This document shows positions 35,090 to 45,817 of a stretch of 64,000 nucleotides of DNA, in pieces. The notes beneath the pieces are model-generated. The model saw only the letters and a program-made list of their open reading frames with translations, made no database searches and was not told the DNA's origin. The number at the start of each line of letters is the position of its first letter. Position 1 is the stretch's first letter. Made by a program: the position numbers and the translations under genes. The DNA lies in assembly GCA_014529385.2 (NCBI GenBank), contig CM043968.1:7916648-7980647 (forward strand). The letters run 5' to 3'. The DNA is from Adiantum capillus-veneris. Taxonomy: Eukaryota > Streptophyta > Polypodiopsida > Polypodiales > Pteridaceae.

Positions 35090-36549
35090 TTCTCCAAGAA
35101 GGTGGCCCAGATCACTTATGGCTCCCGCTCATAGGACTGGCAATCCCTCCTCCTTCCACTATATGAACAGATGAGGGCGCATCTCCGCCCCTCGCTTAGC
35201 AAGGGTTTGTCTGTTTTGTTTCTTCTGAAAAATCTATTGCTTGCTTCAAAAAAGGAGCTATGGAGCTCACCACTCAGGTTTCTCAAGTTTTTCTCTACCC
35301 TTGCTTACGTCTCTACTGGTTCTGTTTGTAGTTTGCTATTGTTGTACATAGAGCATACATCTGTTATTTGTTGGCATAATAAGGTAAGTATAAATTGGAT
35401 GACAGACAATGGCATGGTAGCTGTGTATACTTTGCTCAAATTACTTTGCCACCGACATCCAACTCCTTGCTATCATATTGGGTATAAAGGTCTGGCTTTT
35501 CGACCTCTCAAAAAAAGAGGGTTGTCGTTAATTGGTTTTTTCTACTGTCACACTTTTTTAGCGTTGCGCAACATAATTCAAAGTTACTCTTATAAATGGT
35601 ATGTGGTCCTGAGATTACCAAGGTACTTTGGGATTTTCTTGGCCTCTACAGGCTTATACCGTTTGCAGACTGCGTTGGCACATCCCATCTGACTGTTTTA
35701 AAAAAAAAATGGTGGTCCATCCCGTCAGACTATGTTGTTTCTTTTGGGGGTTGCTCTTGGATTTTTTAAACACCGGAAGCACTAGGAACTATGTGATACT
35801 AGGCATCTGAATGGGAGCTATCTGTTTTACTTGGCATTGCGGTTACTGTAGCTGTATACTTGGAAAACCCACCATTCTAGGTTACTAATGGTTTTAAAAA
35901 AAAAGAGGGGGGGTTTTGTGCACTAAATTGAAAGGTAAGTATAAAGCCGCTTTGCTTGACATTTGTATGGTAAGTACCCAATTTAGGCTTGGATAGGGGT
36001 TACACCTTGGATAAGTAGTTATTCCTATTACTGGTATTGTCGATTGGTATGATTGGGTATCATGTGGTTTGATGCTTCTACATTCTGTTATTCTTACTAC
36101 CTAATGGACTAGGTTAAGCTATACACTGCGTTGGCTATATAGATGTTGGCTAGCCATGTTGTTCTCTGTCCAGCTATGTTGTAGTTTGTTTTTATTTAAA
36201 AATAAAAATAAAAAATGTTGGGCCGTTTTTACCATGGCAACACTAAGGACTATATTGTATTCAGTTTGAATATATTTTCTTGGGCTAATGGTGCTCCTCT
36301 CATAACTTTGAGTATAAAGGTAAGTATAGACATGGTAAATAACATGACAAATGGGGTATATTTTTTTCAATTAAAGAGAAAAGATGGTTAAGTGGTAATG
36401 GTTTTTTCAAAGATTATTCTACCGTAATGGACTTCTGACCGATTTTTTTACTAAAGTTTGAGAACTTGGAATTTTTTACACTCGATTGGGTTTTTAGAAA
36501 CTAAATGACTTCAAAATGATGGTGGATTCAGACACTTGGATTAAAAGTG
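35088..36549. other. Non-coding interval with short scattered repeats
   Basis: No recognised gene. Short motifs recur at irregular spacing: GGTAAGTATA (35373, 35933, 36319), TGCGTTGGC, and T-tract/A-tract runs before TGG. A 173-codon plus-strand frame (35171-35692) is present but has no recognisable domain. Confidence 0.45.
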
Positions 36550-36770
36550 GTGATTGCCTTTGTTTAAGGGCAAATCCAATGGGCGCCCACCTGGCCGGAC
36601 ACGTAGTCGGGCCCCACATTTGTACTCTATTAATTGTCCGAGCTAGTGTAGTGATACTCTATGTAAATCCTAATTCTAAAGTAACAGGTCAATTTCCTGA
36701 GTTGTAATGATGTCATGATAATTGTAAAGGTCCATGTGAGTTGGCTACTGGCCATTTAGAATGCCCTAGG

Positions 36771-36777
36771 TATAAAG
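36771..36777 (+). promoter_or_regulatory. TATA box of element 2 5' LTR
   Basis: CCTAGGTATAAAGG matches the TATA context of the other two LTRs in this family. Confidence 0.65.
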
Positions 36778-37120
36778 GTCAATAACCTTAATGTGAAAGG
36801 AGGCTTATGCTTGGAGGAAGAAAGGAGCTCAAAAAACGTACGCTCAAGCTACGAGCTGCTCCAACCTTGTAATCATCGCAGTTAATGATTGGGTAATCCG
36901 TTTTCAAATTCGAAACTTGCATTGTGTTCCTCTATCTTTGGATTAAGTGTAAGCATTGTCAGTTTTGCTGTGGTTTGTGACTACACGTTTGTGAGCTATA
37001 ATTGTAGATTTGAGTGCTTAAATCGCTGTTTTTAGTCGTTTTGAGCATAGGAGAGTGTTCCTAGACCATAGGGCGACCTTTTTGGACTGATCTGTTGCAG
37101 TTTTCAAGACCTTTTTTATG

Positions 37121-37140
37121 ATGGATCGTGATTTTGGTAC
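37121..37140 (+). promoter_or_regulatory. Partial palindrome in 5' LTR
   Basis: ATGGATCGTGATTTTGGTAC keeps the left arm and core of the leader palindrome (ACATGGATCG half-site), while the right arm is degenerate. Confidence 0.6.
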
Positions 37141-37468
37141 CTTGTGGGATTGCAACCTGACTTGCTAGGATAGTACCCCTAGGTGTCCTAGACCTCCTCC
37201 TAAAGTTTCATTGCATTTCAAGTCCGTTGGAGTGCCGAAATGGCGTGATGACCTAGAGCTGTGAGAAAGGACATAGGCAAATTTTCCTGATCGTTGAGTG
37301 TTGGTTTGCTTATAAAGTTGCTATGTTTGTTTGTTAAGGTTCACTCCTTGAGATTGACGATCTCATAGAGTCTCCGTGTCCTATCCAAGTCACTTTCCCT
37401 AAGTATTGACATTATGTTAGTGCTTGAAAGCTATGCTGCAGACGTCCGTCGCGACGACCCGCTAACAT

Positions 37469-37486
37469 TGGCGCCGCTGCCGGGGA
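37469..37486 (+). other. Primer-binding site, tRNA-Asp type
   Basis: TGGCGCCGCTGCCGGGGA differs by one base from TGGCGCCGTTGCCGGGGA, the tRNA-Asp-complementary site known in plant Athila/Tat-like gypsy elements. It starts one base after the LTR end. Confidence 0.9.
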
Positions 37487-38013
37487 TATGATCCTTGATG
37501 GTGAGTGACCTAGTGCGTATTTAGAGCTTTCTTTTTTGAAGATTTGTCTTCCATTCCATTTACACCTTAGCAGTGAAGCAGTTAGTCATGGGGTTTAGTG
37601 CTTGATAGAGTCTAGAAACGAGGACTTGCTAGATTTATTCTTGAGAAGTAAAGAGGATTGTGAGTGAGATAGCCAAAAGCATTTCATTCTCCGATTTTCT
37701 CTATGCTTTCAGAGTGCTGTACCATTTTCCATTACGACTTTATTTTGTACTGTTTTGTTTGTTTTTGTTTTATGTTTCATTTCAGTACTTAAGAGTAGGG
37801 TAAGTAGAAACTACGACCATCAAACTTGGGCTAAAAGATTGAGAGAAAAAAGGGTGAAAACCATATTTTGGCAAAAATGACCATAACTCTGAAATTTTGA
37901 AAATTTGATGGTAGAGACCTAAAAAGTGGTCCAAATTCAAAAATTTGTGGATTAAGGACATCAACAAACACTCTAGAAGCAATCTGGAAAGTTTGGCCAA
38001 ATTCTGTGGTGGA

Positions 38014-39567
38014 ACATGGATCGCGATCCATGTACCCCAGAGACCATATTTGGTGAAAAGTGACTAATTACAGTGAGCATCATTGCAAAACTGCTCTGAT
38101 CAAGTTTGCTTGAAAGAAAAACTCAAAAATCACATCAGAATTGGCTGTTAGGGCAAAAACAACAAAACACGCATTTCAGACACAAAATTAGGCAAATCTT
38201 GAGATCTTGGGATCCAAATTCAAAAAGGGGTGAGTTTGAGCTTCTATAGGACATAAAGAACCAACAAAACAAAATTCATGAAAAAATGCTGCCAAACATG
38301 GATCGCGATCCATGTACTTTTTTGACATTTGGGGCTAATATTTGACAAGTACATTCCTGATATCATTTGGAACAACTTTGTCAAAAGGGACTATAGCAAA
38401 AAATTGAAAAAAGTTGATCAAAATAGCCAAATATAGAAACTAGTCAAACACCGCACGGCAGACATAAAAACTCACTTTTGACTAGGAAAAAGTTGTCCAA
38501 ATTCAAAAAGATTTGGGGAAGAGTATCACCATAACATGGATTACAAGCTGACCAAGTTTCATGTCAAAATGTGGTCAAACATGGATCGCGATCCATGTAC
38601 CTCATGAAAAGTTTTTGAATTTTTTTTGGCTAATATTTGAGCAGCAGGTAGTTGAGACATAGACAAACACTTTTCCCAAAAGAACCAAATGCAAAGCAGT
38701 AGTAACAAGTGGTCAAAAGAGCAAAAAATAGAACATTCTCTAAATTGTCACAGCAGACTATAAAAGTCAGTTTTGGTAGGGCAAAACTGATATAAATCCA
38801 TAAAAAAATTGTGAGCAGTCTACAAACATCATAAGCTATCAGTACACCAAAAATTCAGATCCAAAAGTGGTGGAACATGGATCGTGATCCATGTATCCCT
38901 GAGAAATTTTTGGACAAAAACTTTTCCAGTCTATAGCAGAGACCATTGTGAATAGAAGTCTCCAAAGAAATTTTGTCAAAAAAGTTCAAAAAGTGGGTGA
39001 AAAGAGCCAAAAATTGTTCAAGGTGAAAACCCTAAAACCGACCTATGAATTGACTTTTGCCTAACCTAAACAAGTCCAAATCACACAAAAACCATATAGC
39101 AGGGATCATGAGACCAAGGACAAGCTGTGTGCCAGGTTTTAGGACCTTCTGACACATAGGTACATGGATCGCAATCCATGTTCCTTTGTCACAAACTAAT
39201 ACCAAACTTGCACCATAACTAGAAGACATCACAAGGAATCTAGTGGTCTTTTCAAAAGTGAACTTGGATATCAAAAACCATACCAAAAGCCCAGAACTGC
39301 CAAGTACTTTGACAAAGTGCGAGAACTGACCTAATTTTCAATCCAAAGGTCCATTTTCAAACATTTTGATACCATAGGACCTTCTAATCATGCTGATTCT
39401 GATTGTACAAAAAAAACCCAATTTGGGCTCCAAACATGGATCGCGATCCATGTATCTCCACCTCAAAATTTGATAAAAATTGGTATATAGCCTGCTTATG
39501 ACCTTGCTACACACAGTAAAAATTTGGAGAAAAAAATTTGACAAGGAACATGGATCGCGATCCATGT
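38014..39567 (+). repeat. Leader palindrome array of element 2, seven copies
   Basis: Twenty-bp palindromes (half ACATGGATCG) start at 38014, 38296, 38579, 38875, 39162, 39434 and 39548. Spacing is 282, 283, 296, 287, 272 and 114 bp. Five copies are perfect; 38875 has core ATCGTGAT and 39162 has ATCGCAAT. Between them lies a very degenerate ~285-bp repeat (recurring GACATAAAAACTCACTTTTG-like and CCAAATTCAAAAAG-like blocks), much less conserved than the palindromes. The array ends about 440 bp before gag. Confidence 0.95.
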
Positions 39568-40009
39568 ACCTCTCAACATAGTGGGGGTATCTGACTTGGT
39601 GATCTTGTAGATATACTTGAGTACATCCCAAATCTCAACTTCGTACTAAAAATACCTTCTAGAGACCAAGATACAAGCCAAAATTCCCGTGTTCTGGTCC
39701 TGGAACTGTTTTGAATGCTGTTTCAAGTACAGTTCACTAAAAGTGCTCTAACTTTTGATAGACAACTCCAAATTGAGTCAGGTATAGCTAGGAAGAAAGC
39801 TTGCGAGTAATACCACACACATAGAGCTGAATTTTACTAGGTTTCATAAATCCAAACTTTTAGGGCACCCCAAGAGTAATTTCTAGAGACCAAAGAGTCA
39901 CAAATTCTTGACTTTTGAGAGACCTTACGAGGGGCAAAAAAGGTAAGTTGCAATAAGCCAAGTTGGGCTTGTCAAGGACTATCTTGAGAGTTTTGAGTGA
40001 GCCTTAACC

Positions 40010-42442
40010 ATGACAAATCATCCACCACCAGGGTTCTCTACTCCACTCGGAGACATGAAAAACGCAAGAAACGCTGCAATGCCTTCAACAGAGGGATTGG
40101 GAGAATACCTAGCGGAGAAGCATCCTCCAATCAACAAACCAAATGTGAGATTCATCAAAGCCAATGAATCCATGAAGGTGCTTATGGATTTTTCTCATGA
40201 TGGCTTATACAGATTCACAAACGGGGATCCATACATCTTCTACAGATGTGTAGAACCCTATACTAGAGAGTTGACCACCCATAAGAACCTCTATGTCTTC
40301 ACATATAGAGATGCCCACGGAGTGCAAGTTTTGATGGTAGATAAATATGGACGTGAGTACAAACTTATTGATCCCATTGACCTCAAGAGATATACATATA
40401 AGGGTACTCTGATTTCCACTTACTTTCAGCCAAAAACGATGCTAGAGTACACATCAAAGAGGATTCCACCGGGATTCTATCCAAGACGAGAGGAGCAAAC
40501 GAGAGATGTCTTTCCAAGAGACCATGAATTGGTTAGATTAGTGACTGAACCCCAACGATTAAGACCATATCAAGTGGCTCAATGTGTCAAGACAAAATAC
40601 GATGGGTCCAAGGATCCATATACTCATGTCTCTCTCTTCAAACAAGTTTTGAGAGCTGAACAGATTGCTGATTTCCATACTCGTTATGAGGGACTTGGAT
40701 TGACATTAGAAGCAATAGCCTTGTCTTGGTTCCAGCCACTAAACAGAGATGATTTCCCAAACATAGCACAACTCTTACAAAAGTTTGTAGAGGAGTTTTC
40801 AAAAAGGGGAATCAAACATAACACAATGTCCCAAATCTAGGCTTTCAAACAAAAAGCAAACGAAAACATGAAGGAAGCTCTGCTTCGCTTCAAACAATAC
40901 ATAGAGAGATGTCCTGTGAGAGAGTTACCGCAAGATGAGAGATTATCAGTTCTCTTCATAGAGGGCTTGAGGAATGAAACTCTCAAAAAGGACCTACATT
41001 TGAAGGGATGCACGACATTTGAGCAAGTCACTAGAGAAGCTCTGCTTCGCTTCAAACAATACATAGAGAGATGTCCTGTGAGAGAGTTACCGCAAGATGA
41101 GAGATTATCAGTTCTCTTCATAGAGGGCTTGAGGAATGAAACTCTCAAAAAGGACCTACATTTGAAGGGATGCACGACATTTGAGCAAGTCACTAGAGAA
41201 GCTCTGCTTCGCTTCAAACAATACATAGAGAGATGTCCTGTGAGAGAGTTACCGCAAGATGAGAGATTATCAGTTCTCTTCATAGAGGGCTTGAGGAATG
41301 AAACTCTAAAAAAGGACCTACATTTGAAGGGATGCACAACATTTTAGCAAGTCACTAGAGAAGCTCTATATCTAGTTGACAATTGCAAGGCCTATGGAGA
41401 GGTGATTGAAGATACAGACAATACAACTAGTAGTGCCTCTTCTTTGAAGAGCGAATCAACCACAAAGCAAGATGCTCAAACCATTTGGGAACCAATCATT
41501 GAACAAGTGGTTGAGGGGGCGATTAGAAGAATAAACCAAGGCTACATACATAACCTGAATGTACGACAACCTCTATTGAGGATATGCAATACTTGTGGAG
41601 GGGATCATCCCACTCCATGGTGTAGCACTCAACCAAAGCCACAACGTGTGCTAGGGTAACAACCGCATATTTTGAACGATGGGGGAGTGATAGTCAACTA
41701 TGCTCAACCAAAGTATGTGATGCAACCCGTGAAAAACCAGTATTCCATGGATACGAATACGCTCATGTTCATAGCCAATCATGACTATGGTTCAAAGAAC
41801 ATCCTCACAAGGCAAGAACAATCATTGGCTAGATCTCCAGCTATGAAACAAGAAGGTCCATGCTATGTGTTTGGAGGTGATCATTGGGCACGAAGTTGTC
41901 CAAACAAGGGTCCACAAATCAAATTATTTGTATTTTGTGAACGTTGTGGGACAGACCATCTACGCCAAAACTGTGCTAAAAATCCAGACTACAAAGGGAA
42001 AGCAACAATGAATGTTGTAGGCATCACTTCTTCAAGTGGATCCGAGGTAGAACCTGCCATTCCTTTAAAGGTGATGACTCGAGCTCAAGCTCAAGAAGCT
42101 GCCAAAAACAAACCAGTTGAAAAATCCACATTGCCTGTTCAAACAGAATTTGAGAACAAATTGGTGAGAACCTTCGGAAGAAGATCATGGAAAGACAGAC
42201 GAGACAGAATGAAATTGAAGAGGCTGAAGGAGAAAGCAGCTTTGGAAACTAAACTGAATCAAACAAGAGAGCAGCTTAGACAAGAGCAAGAAAGGAACAA
42301 AAACCCAAAGGGGCCTAAAGAGTCAAAGACTAACTCAGGAGGTTTAGTCTTAGTGGAAAAAGTCTTTGAACCTTTAGATGCAATTTTGAAGGCCTATGAA
42401 GCTAGATTAAACCCAACCAAACCCAGGAGGATAGATGGTTGA
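40010..42442 (+). pseudogene. Element 2 gag
   Basis: One reading frame of about 811 codons with three in-frame stops (40838, 41345, 41657); the start is the first Met after the leader. Residues about 175-275 hold the capsid-type gag domain (FKQVLRAEQIADFH, LTLEAIALSWFQPL, LLQKFVEEFSKRG). Next comes a 54-residue segment present in triplicate. Then follow knuckles CNTCGGDHPTPWC, CYVFGGDHWARSC and CERCGTDHLRQNC, with C-x2-C-x3-H-x4-C spacing (the second has Phe for one Cys). A basic coiled-coil-like tail (residues about 710-765) ends the frame. At least one stop is a probable CAG-to-TAG transition. Confidence 0.88.
40874..41359 (+). repeat. In-frame triplication of a 162-bp gag segment
   Basis: Copies start at 40874, 41036 and 41198, each exactly 162 bp (54 codons), differing at only a few positions, mostly in the third copy. 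Each encodes EALLRFKQYIERCPVRELPQ onward through LHLKGCTTFEQVTR. The sequence resumes as a single copy at 41360. Confidence 0.97.
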
Positions 42443-42447
42443 CATTT

Positions 42448-43590
42448 TATGGTCATCCATAACAAATCAACTCCCTATCACCCACAAGCAAACGAACAAG
42501 ATGAGCATACAAACAAAATTCTTAGCTGGGTGCTGACTAAAGTGGTAGTTCAGGAAGGACAGACTGAGAAATTAATCTCCATGCTACTCTTTGGGCTTAT
42601 CGAGTTTCATTCAAAACAACTTTAAATGCTATACCCTTTAACCTTGTTTATGGTCTTGATGCCATACTGCCAATAGAATTTCTATTGTCGACATTAAGGG
42701 CTGTCAGAAAGACTTGAAGATTTAAAAAATCTAGATGAGCAAAGGCTAACTGCTATAGCTCACATCTATACGCAAAAGAGGAAACAAAAACAGTTTTTTG
42801 ATTCCCATTTAATCACAAAAATCCTCAAGAAAGGGGACTTAGTTTTAGTCTATTCCCTTACGCAACACGTTCCCAAGTTTAAGAAAAACAGAAATGGATC
42901 TCCAAGTGGAGAAGTAAAATTGTCCACCCTAGATGGTGAACCAATGGCTAATTAGATTAGTGGATGTCGTTTAAAGAAATACAATTGCCGCTAACCAATG
43001 AATTGCTAGAAAGAATGCATGCAGCCATGCAAAGGAGGATTAAACGACAACAGGTTATTGATGAAGTCCAAGAGGAAGCTCGGGTTCGGGTTCTCAAACG
43101 GAAAGTTGCTCAACACAGAGACGGGCATCTCCGAGCGAGGAACCTAACTTGAAATGGATTTGAAAGAAAAAGGAGCACTTATCTTCTCCACAAACCGTAA
43201 AACCAATCAAGAAATGGCGAGTTAAGTCTCAAAAGACTCCACCACACCATACAGCACTAGGTAAACCAAGCTATCAATGGCGAGAAAAAGCTCGACAACA
43301 GTCAAAAGTGCTACCAACAGCTCAAGCAATCAGCGTGCTGAAGCATCCTGATGGTACAATCAAACAGAGAGTACACAAGCTACAAGATTTGCTCTTTGGA
43401 AGACGGCATCAAAAAGCCTCGACATCAGAAACCCTTGAGTTAATTACTCAAGACCCAGCTCTGCACAACATAGTGGTTTGAATTGCATTGATCTTCAAAG
43501 CATGGTAGAGCCAACCACAGCTATGCATAGACACGATTGTTCAACCCATGTACGCAGTCGTCCCGGAGTACGCCATCTAGGAGGGGTGGA
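42448..43590 (+). pseudogene. Element 2 integrase C-terminal remnant
   Basis: STPYHPQANEQDEHTNKILSWVLTKVV (42472-42550) is the integrase region with the catalytic Glu site (usually STPYHPQANGQAE-SN). LNLVYGLDAILPIEF-type sequence follows in broken frames, then LDEQRLTAIAHIYTQKRKQ and KGDLVLVYSL, then LPLTNELLERMHAA. Protease, RT, RNase H and the start of integrase are missing between gag (42442) and here. A basic tail with Lys/Gln-rich blocks runs to about 43480. Confidence 0.8.
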
Positions 43591-45029
43591 AGAACACTAA
43601 GTAATTAAGGGCAATGTTTGAAGAGGGAGGAAAAAGTTCGATGTTAACGTGTGATTTTTTGCAAAATTACTTAATAATGCCCTTATAATTCATCATCAAG
43701 GGAAAATTCATTGAGAATATCTTCCCGATGATTGTAAACTCGATGACTGTAAATGATGTATATACTATCAAAAAATAATCAAAAAATAGTCTTTTTTGGT
43801 TACTTTTCATTATTTTTTTTGATAATGAGACTTTAAAATAGAGAAATCCAGCAAAAAAAAAAGCTGTGTTTTTCAATGGATTTTCTTAATTATTGGATTT
43901 TTACTTTACTTTTTTAGAGCATTTTGTTATTTTCTTTGATTTTTTCAATAACAGGTCAAAAATTAAAATAAATAGCAAAGAAGCTCAGATGGAAAAATGG
44001 AAGACACGATGGTGATCAGAAAGACAAGGCGGACAAGCACAAAAATTTTCAATGAAATCAGAAGATGGAAGCGGGAAGCTTAAATTAGGCGACCATACCT
44101 ACTTTTACAAAATTTTTGCAGAATGAGCTACAGGAATCCGATCGAGGAAATTTTTGAGTCTAACATAGATTTCACGGCCTAGTAGGACTAACGAGGGAAT
44201 TTGAGGAAAATTGGTTCGGGAAGTCCGGGTATAGATATCCAAGGTAAGCTAAAACCACCTCATTTCCACTTGTGGCCTTTGTAGAGAGAGCTTTTCGACC
44301 TCTTTCACGCGTCTTTTTCGGAGTCTACAGTTGTCTTTTTTCAGCGCCATTTCACATGTGAAATGAGGGGTAAGTTCTTTACTCATCAATGATCCATTTT
44401 GTACGGCCAGTAGCTAATCTAAACCCCTAGAAAAAACCTAGAAACCGAGTAGTACATGAAGACCTACGACCAAAAACTGACCATAGCGGCCTGTCAGCTC
44501 GACCAAATCGGATGAGATTTGAACTGTAGGATGCCCTAACATAACAGAACCTTTCTATATCATCAGTTGACCATTCGGTAGGGGTCAAGGATGTCCCCAA
44601 TAGAAAAGCTAGGTTTTTGGCAAATGCCAGAATTCCAATCTAACTCCACAGACAGCTTGCCTACGAGGTTCATATACAATGTATATGATTGGTTTCGTGA
44701 ACTCAATCAAACAAAGCCCTCGAAAAGCAGAAAACGGCTCGAAGGCTACAAAGCGTCAAATTCGACATGCGGGGTCAAACTGACTCCAAATGAGACATAA
44801 TTGGATGAGTTGCTTCATGACTATGTTGCGGACAAGTCCAAAGCTCCCAAAATTGACTGACCAACTCAATAGGCAGTATAGTCACGAAATCAGAGATTTC
44901 AAATTCGACAAAGCACAAAGTGATGCCGGAAAGACCAAACTTGACCAAATTCAGTTTAGGACTTGTTTTAGGTGTATAGAATGTGTTTAGGTAAAAAAAT
45001 TTAAGTTTAGCAAGAAGATTGTGACTGCT
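43591..45029 (+). other. Element 2 spacer between pol and ORF2
   Basis: AT-rich, no gene seen. A purine tract (AAGAGGGAGGAAAAAG, 43620-43635) lies just before TGTTAACG (43641), so a lost LTR boundary here is possible. Confidence 0.45.
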
Positions 45030-45629
45030 GTAAATAATCGTGATTATTTACCTTTGCACTATTTTTTCTTGGAAATTGTATCATTATCTCACCTATCATG
45101 TGTACACACCTATTACATACCAAAAATCAAGTATGAGCCAAAATGAGCACCTATAACTTGGAAAATTACCAGAAAATGCAAAGAAGTCTTTGCAAGCCAA
45201 TTTTTGGGTTGTGGACCACATTTCTTGATTCAAATCACCTCATATATCATACACAGAGTCTATATAATGCCTAGAACCAATTTGTACCAAAAAATATTGA
45301 TTTTGGTAGAAATGTTAATAATCGTGATTATTTACTTTCTAGCCAAAATGGGAAAATTTTGATATTTTGCCATCATACATCCAAAGTACATGATGTGTTA
45401 AACCCACTAGCCAAGTTTGAACCAATTTGGAGCTCAATATCTCAAATTTTCATTATATCTACTGTTTCAGAGACCTAAAGTCAAAATCTGGTACCATTTT
45501 CACCCTATGCATCCAAATGAGCCCATATTTCACTCAGAGCATGTATTTGGTATATACTTCAAGCATGTGATGCTAAGTTTGCAAAAAGTTAGAGAAATTA
45601 CTCAGTTGTAAATAATCGCGATTATTTAC
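45030..45629 (+). repeat. Second palindrome array of element 2, three copies
   Basis: Twenty-two-bp palindromes with half-site GTAAATAATCG lie at 45030-45051 (core ATCGTGAT), 45314-45335 (ATCGTGAT, one arm base changed) and 45608-45629 (perfect, ATCGCGAT). Spacing is 284 and 294 bp, the same period as the leader array, but the arms differ completely. The array ends about 190 bp before ORF2. Confidence 0.93.
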
Positions 45630-45817
45630 TTTGGTTGCAAATTTTTGTTTGAACTTGACATTTTTGTTCCTTGCATGTTTTTATGCATCTATGCTTGTTC
45701 AAAAATTGATCTGAAGCAAATTGGACTAAAATTGTCAGCACTTCAGACTAAAGGACACTTCAAAGAAAAATTCGACAAAGTTGCTAATTTTGACACTCTA
45801 TTCACTGAACAGGAGCC

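Larger units (their letters stand above)
36550..37467 (+). repeat. Element 2 5' LTR
   Basis: It ends CTAACA at 37462-37467, one base before the primer-binding site, matching the TGTTAG start of the 3' LTR as an inverted 6-mer. It has a TATA box at 36771, a partial palindrome at 37121-37140 and AAGTTTCATT at 37203. In the 3' LTR the same landmarks are at 49673, 50031 and 50109: core-to-AAGTTTCATT is 78 bp in both and TATA-to-core is 354 versus 358 bp. The left edge is extrapolated. Confidence 0.7.

Noticed and set aside
35171-35692. 173-codon plus-strand frame as a gene
   Set aside because: No recognisable domain, low-complexity Leu/Phe/Tyr-rich composition and surrounding short repeats; likely chance.
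38014-39567. Regularly spaced repeats as a CRISPR array
   Set aside because: The spacing (~285 bp) is far too long, the spacers are themselves a degenerate repeat, and the context is a plant retrotransposon leader.
40837-41337. 166-codon minus-strand frame with three internal repeats
   Set aside because: Shadow of the gag triplication on the opposite strand; the plus-strand frame matches gag.
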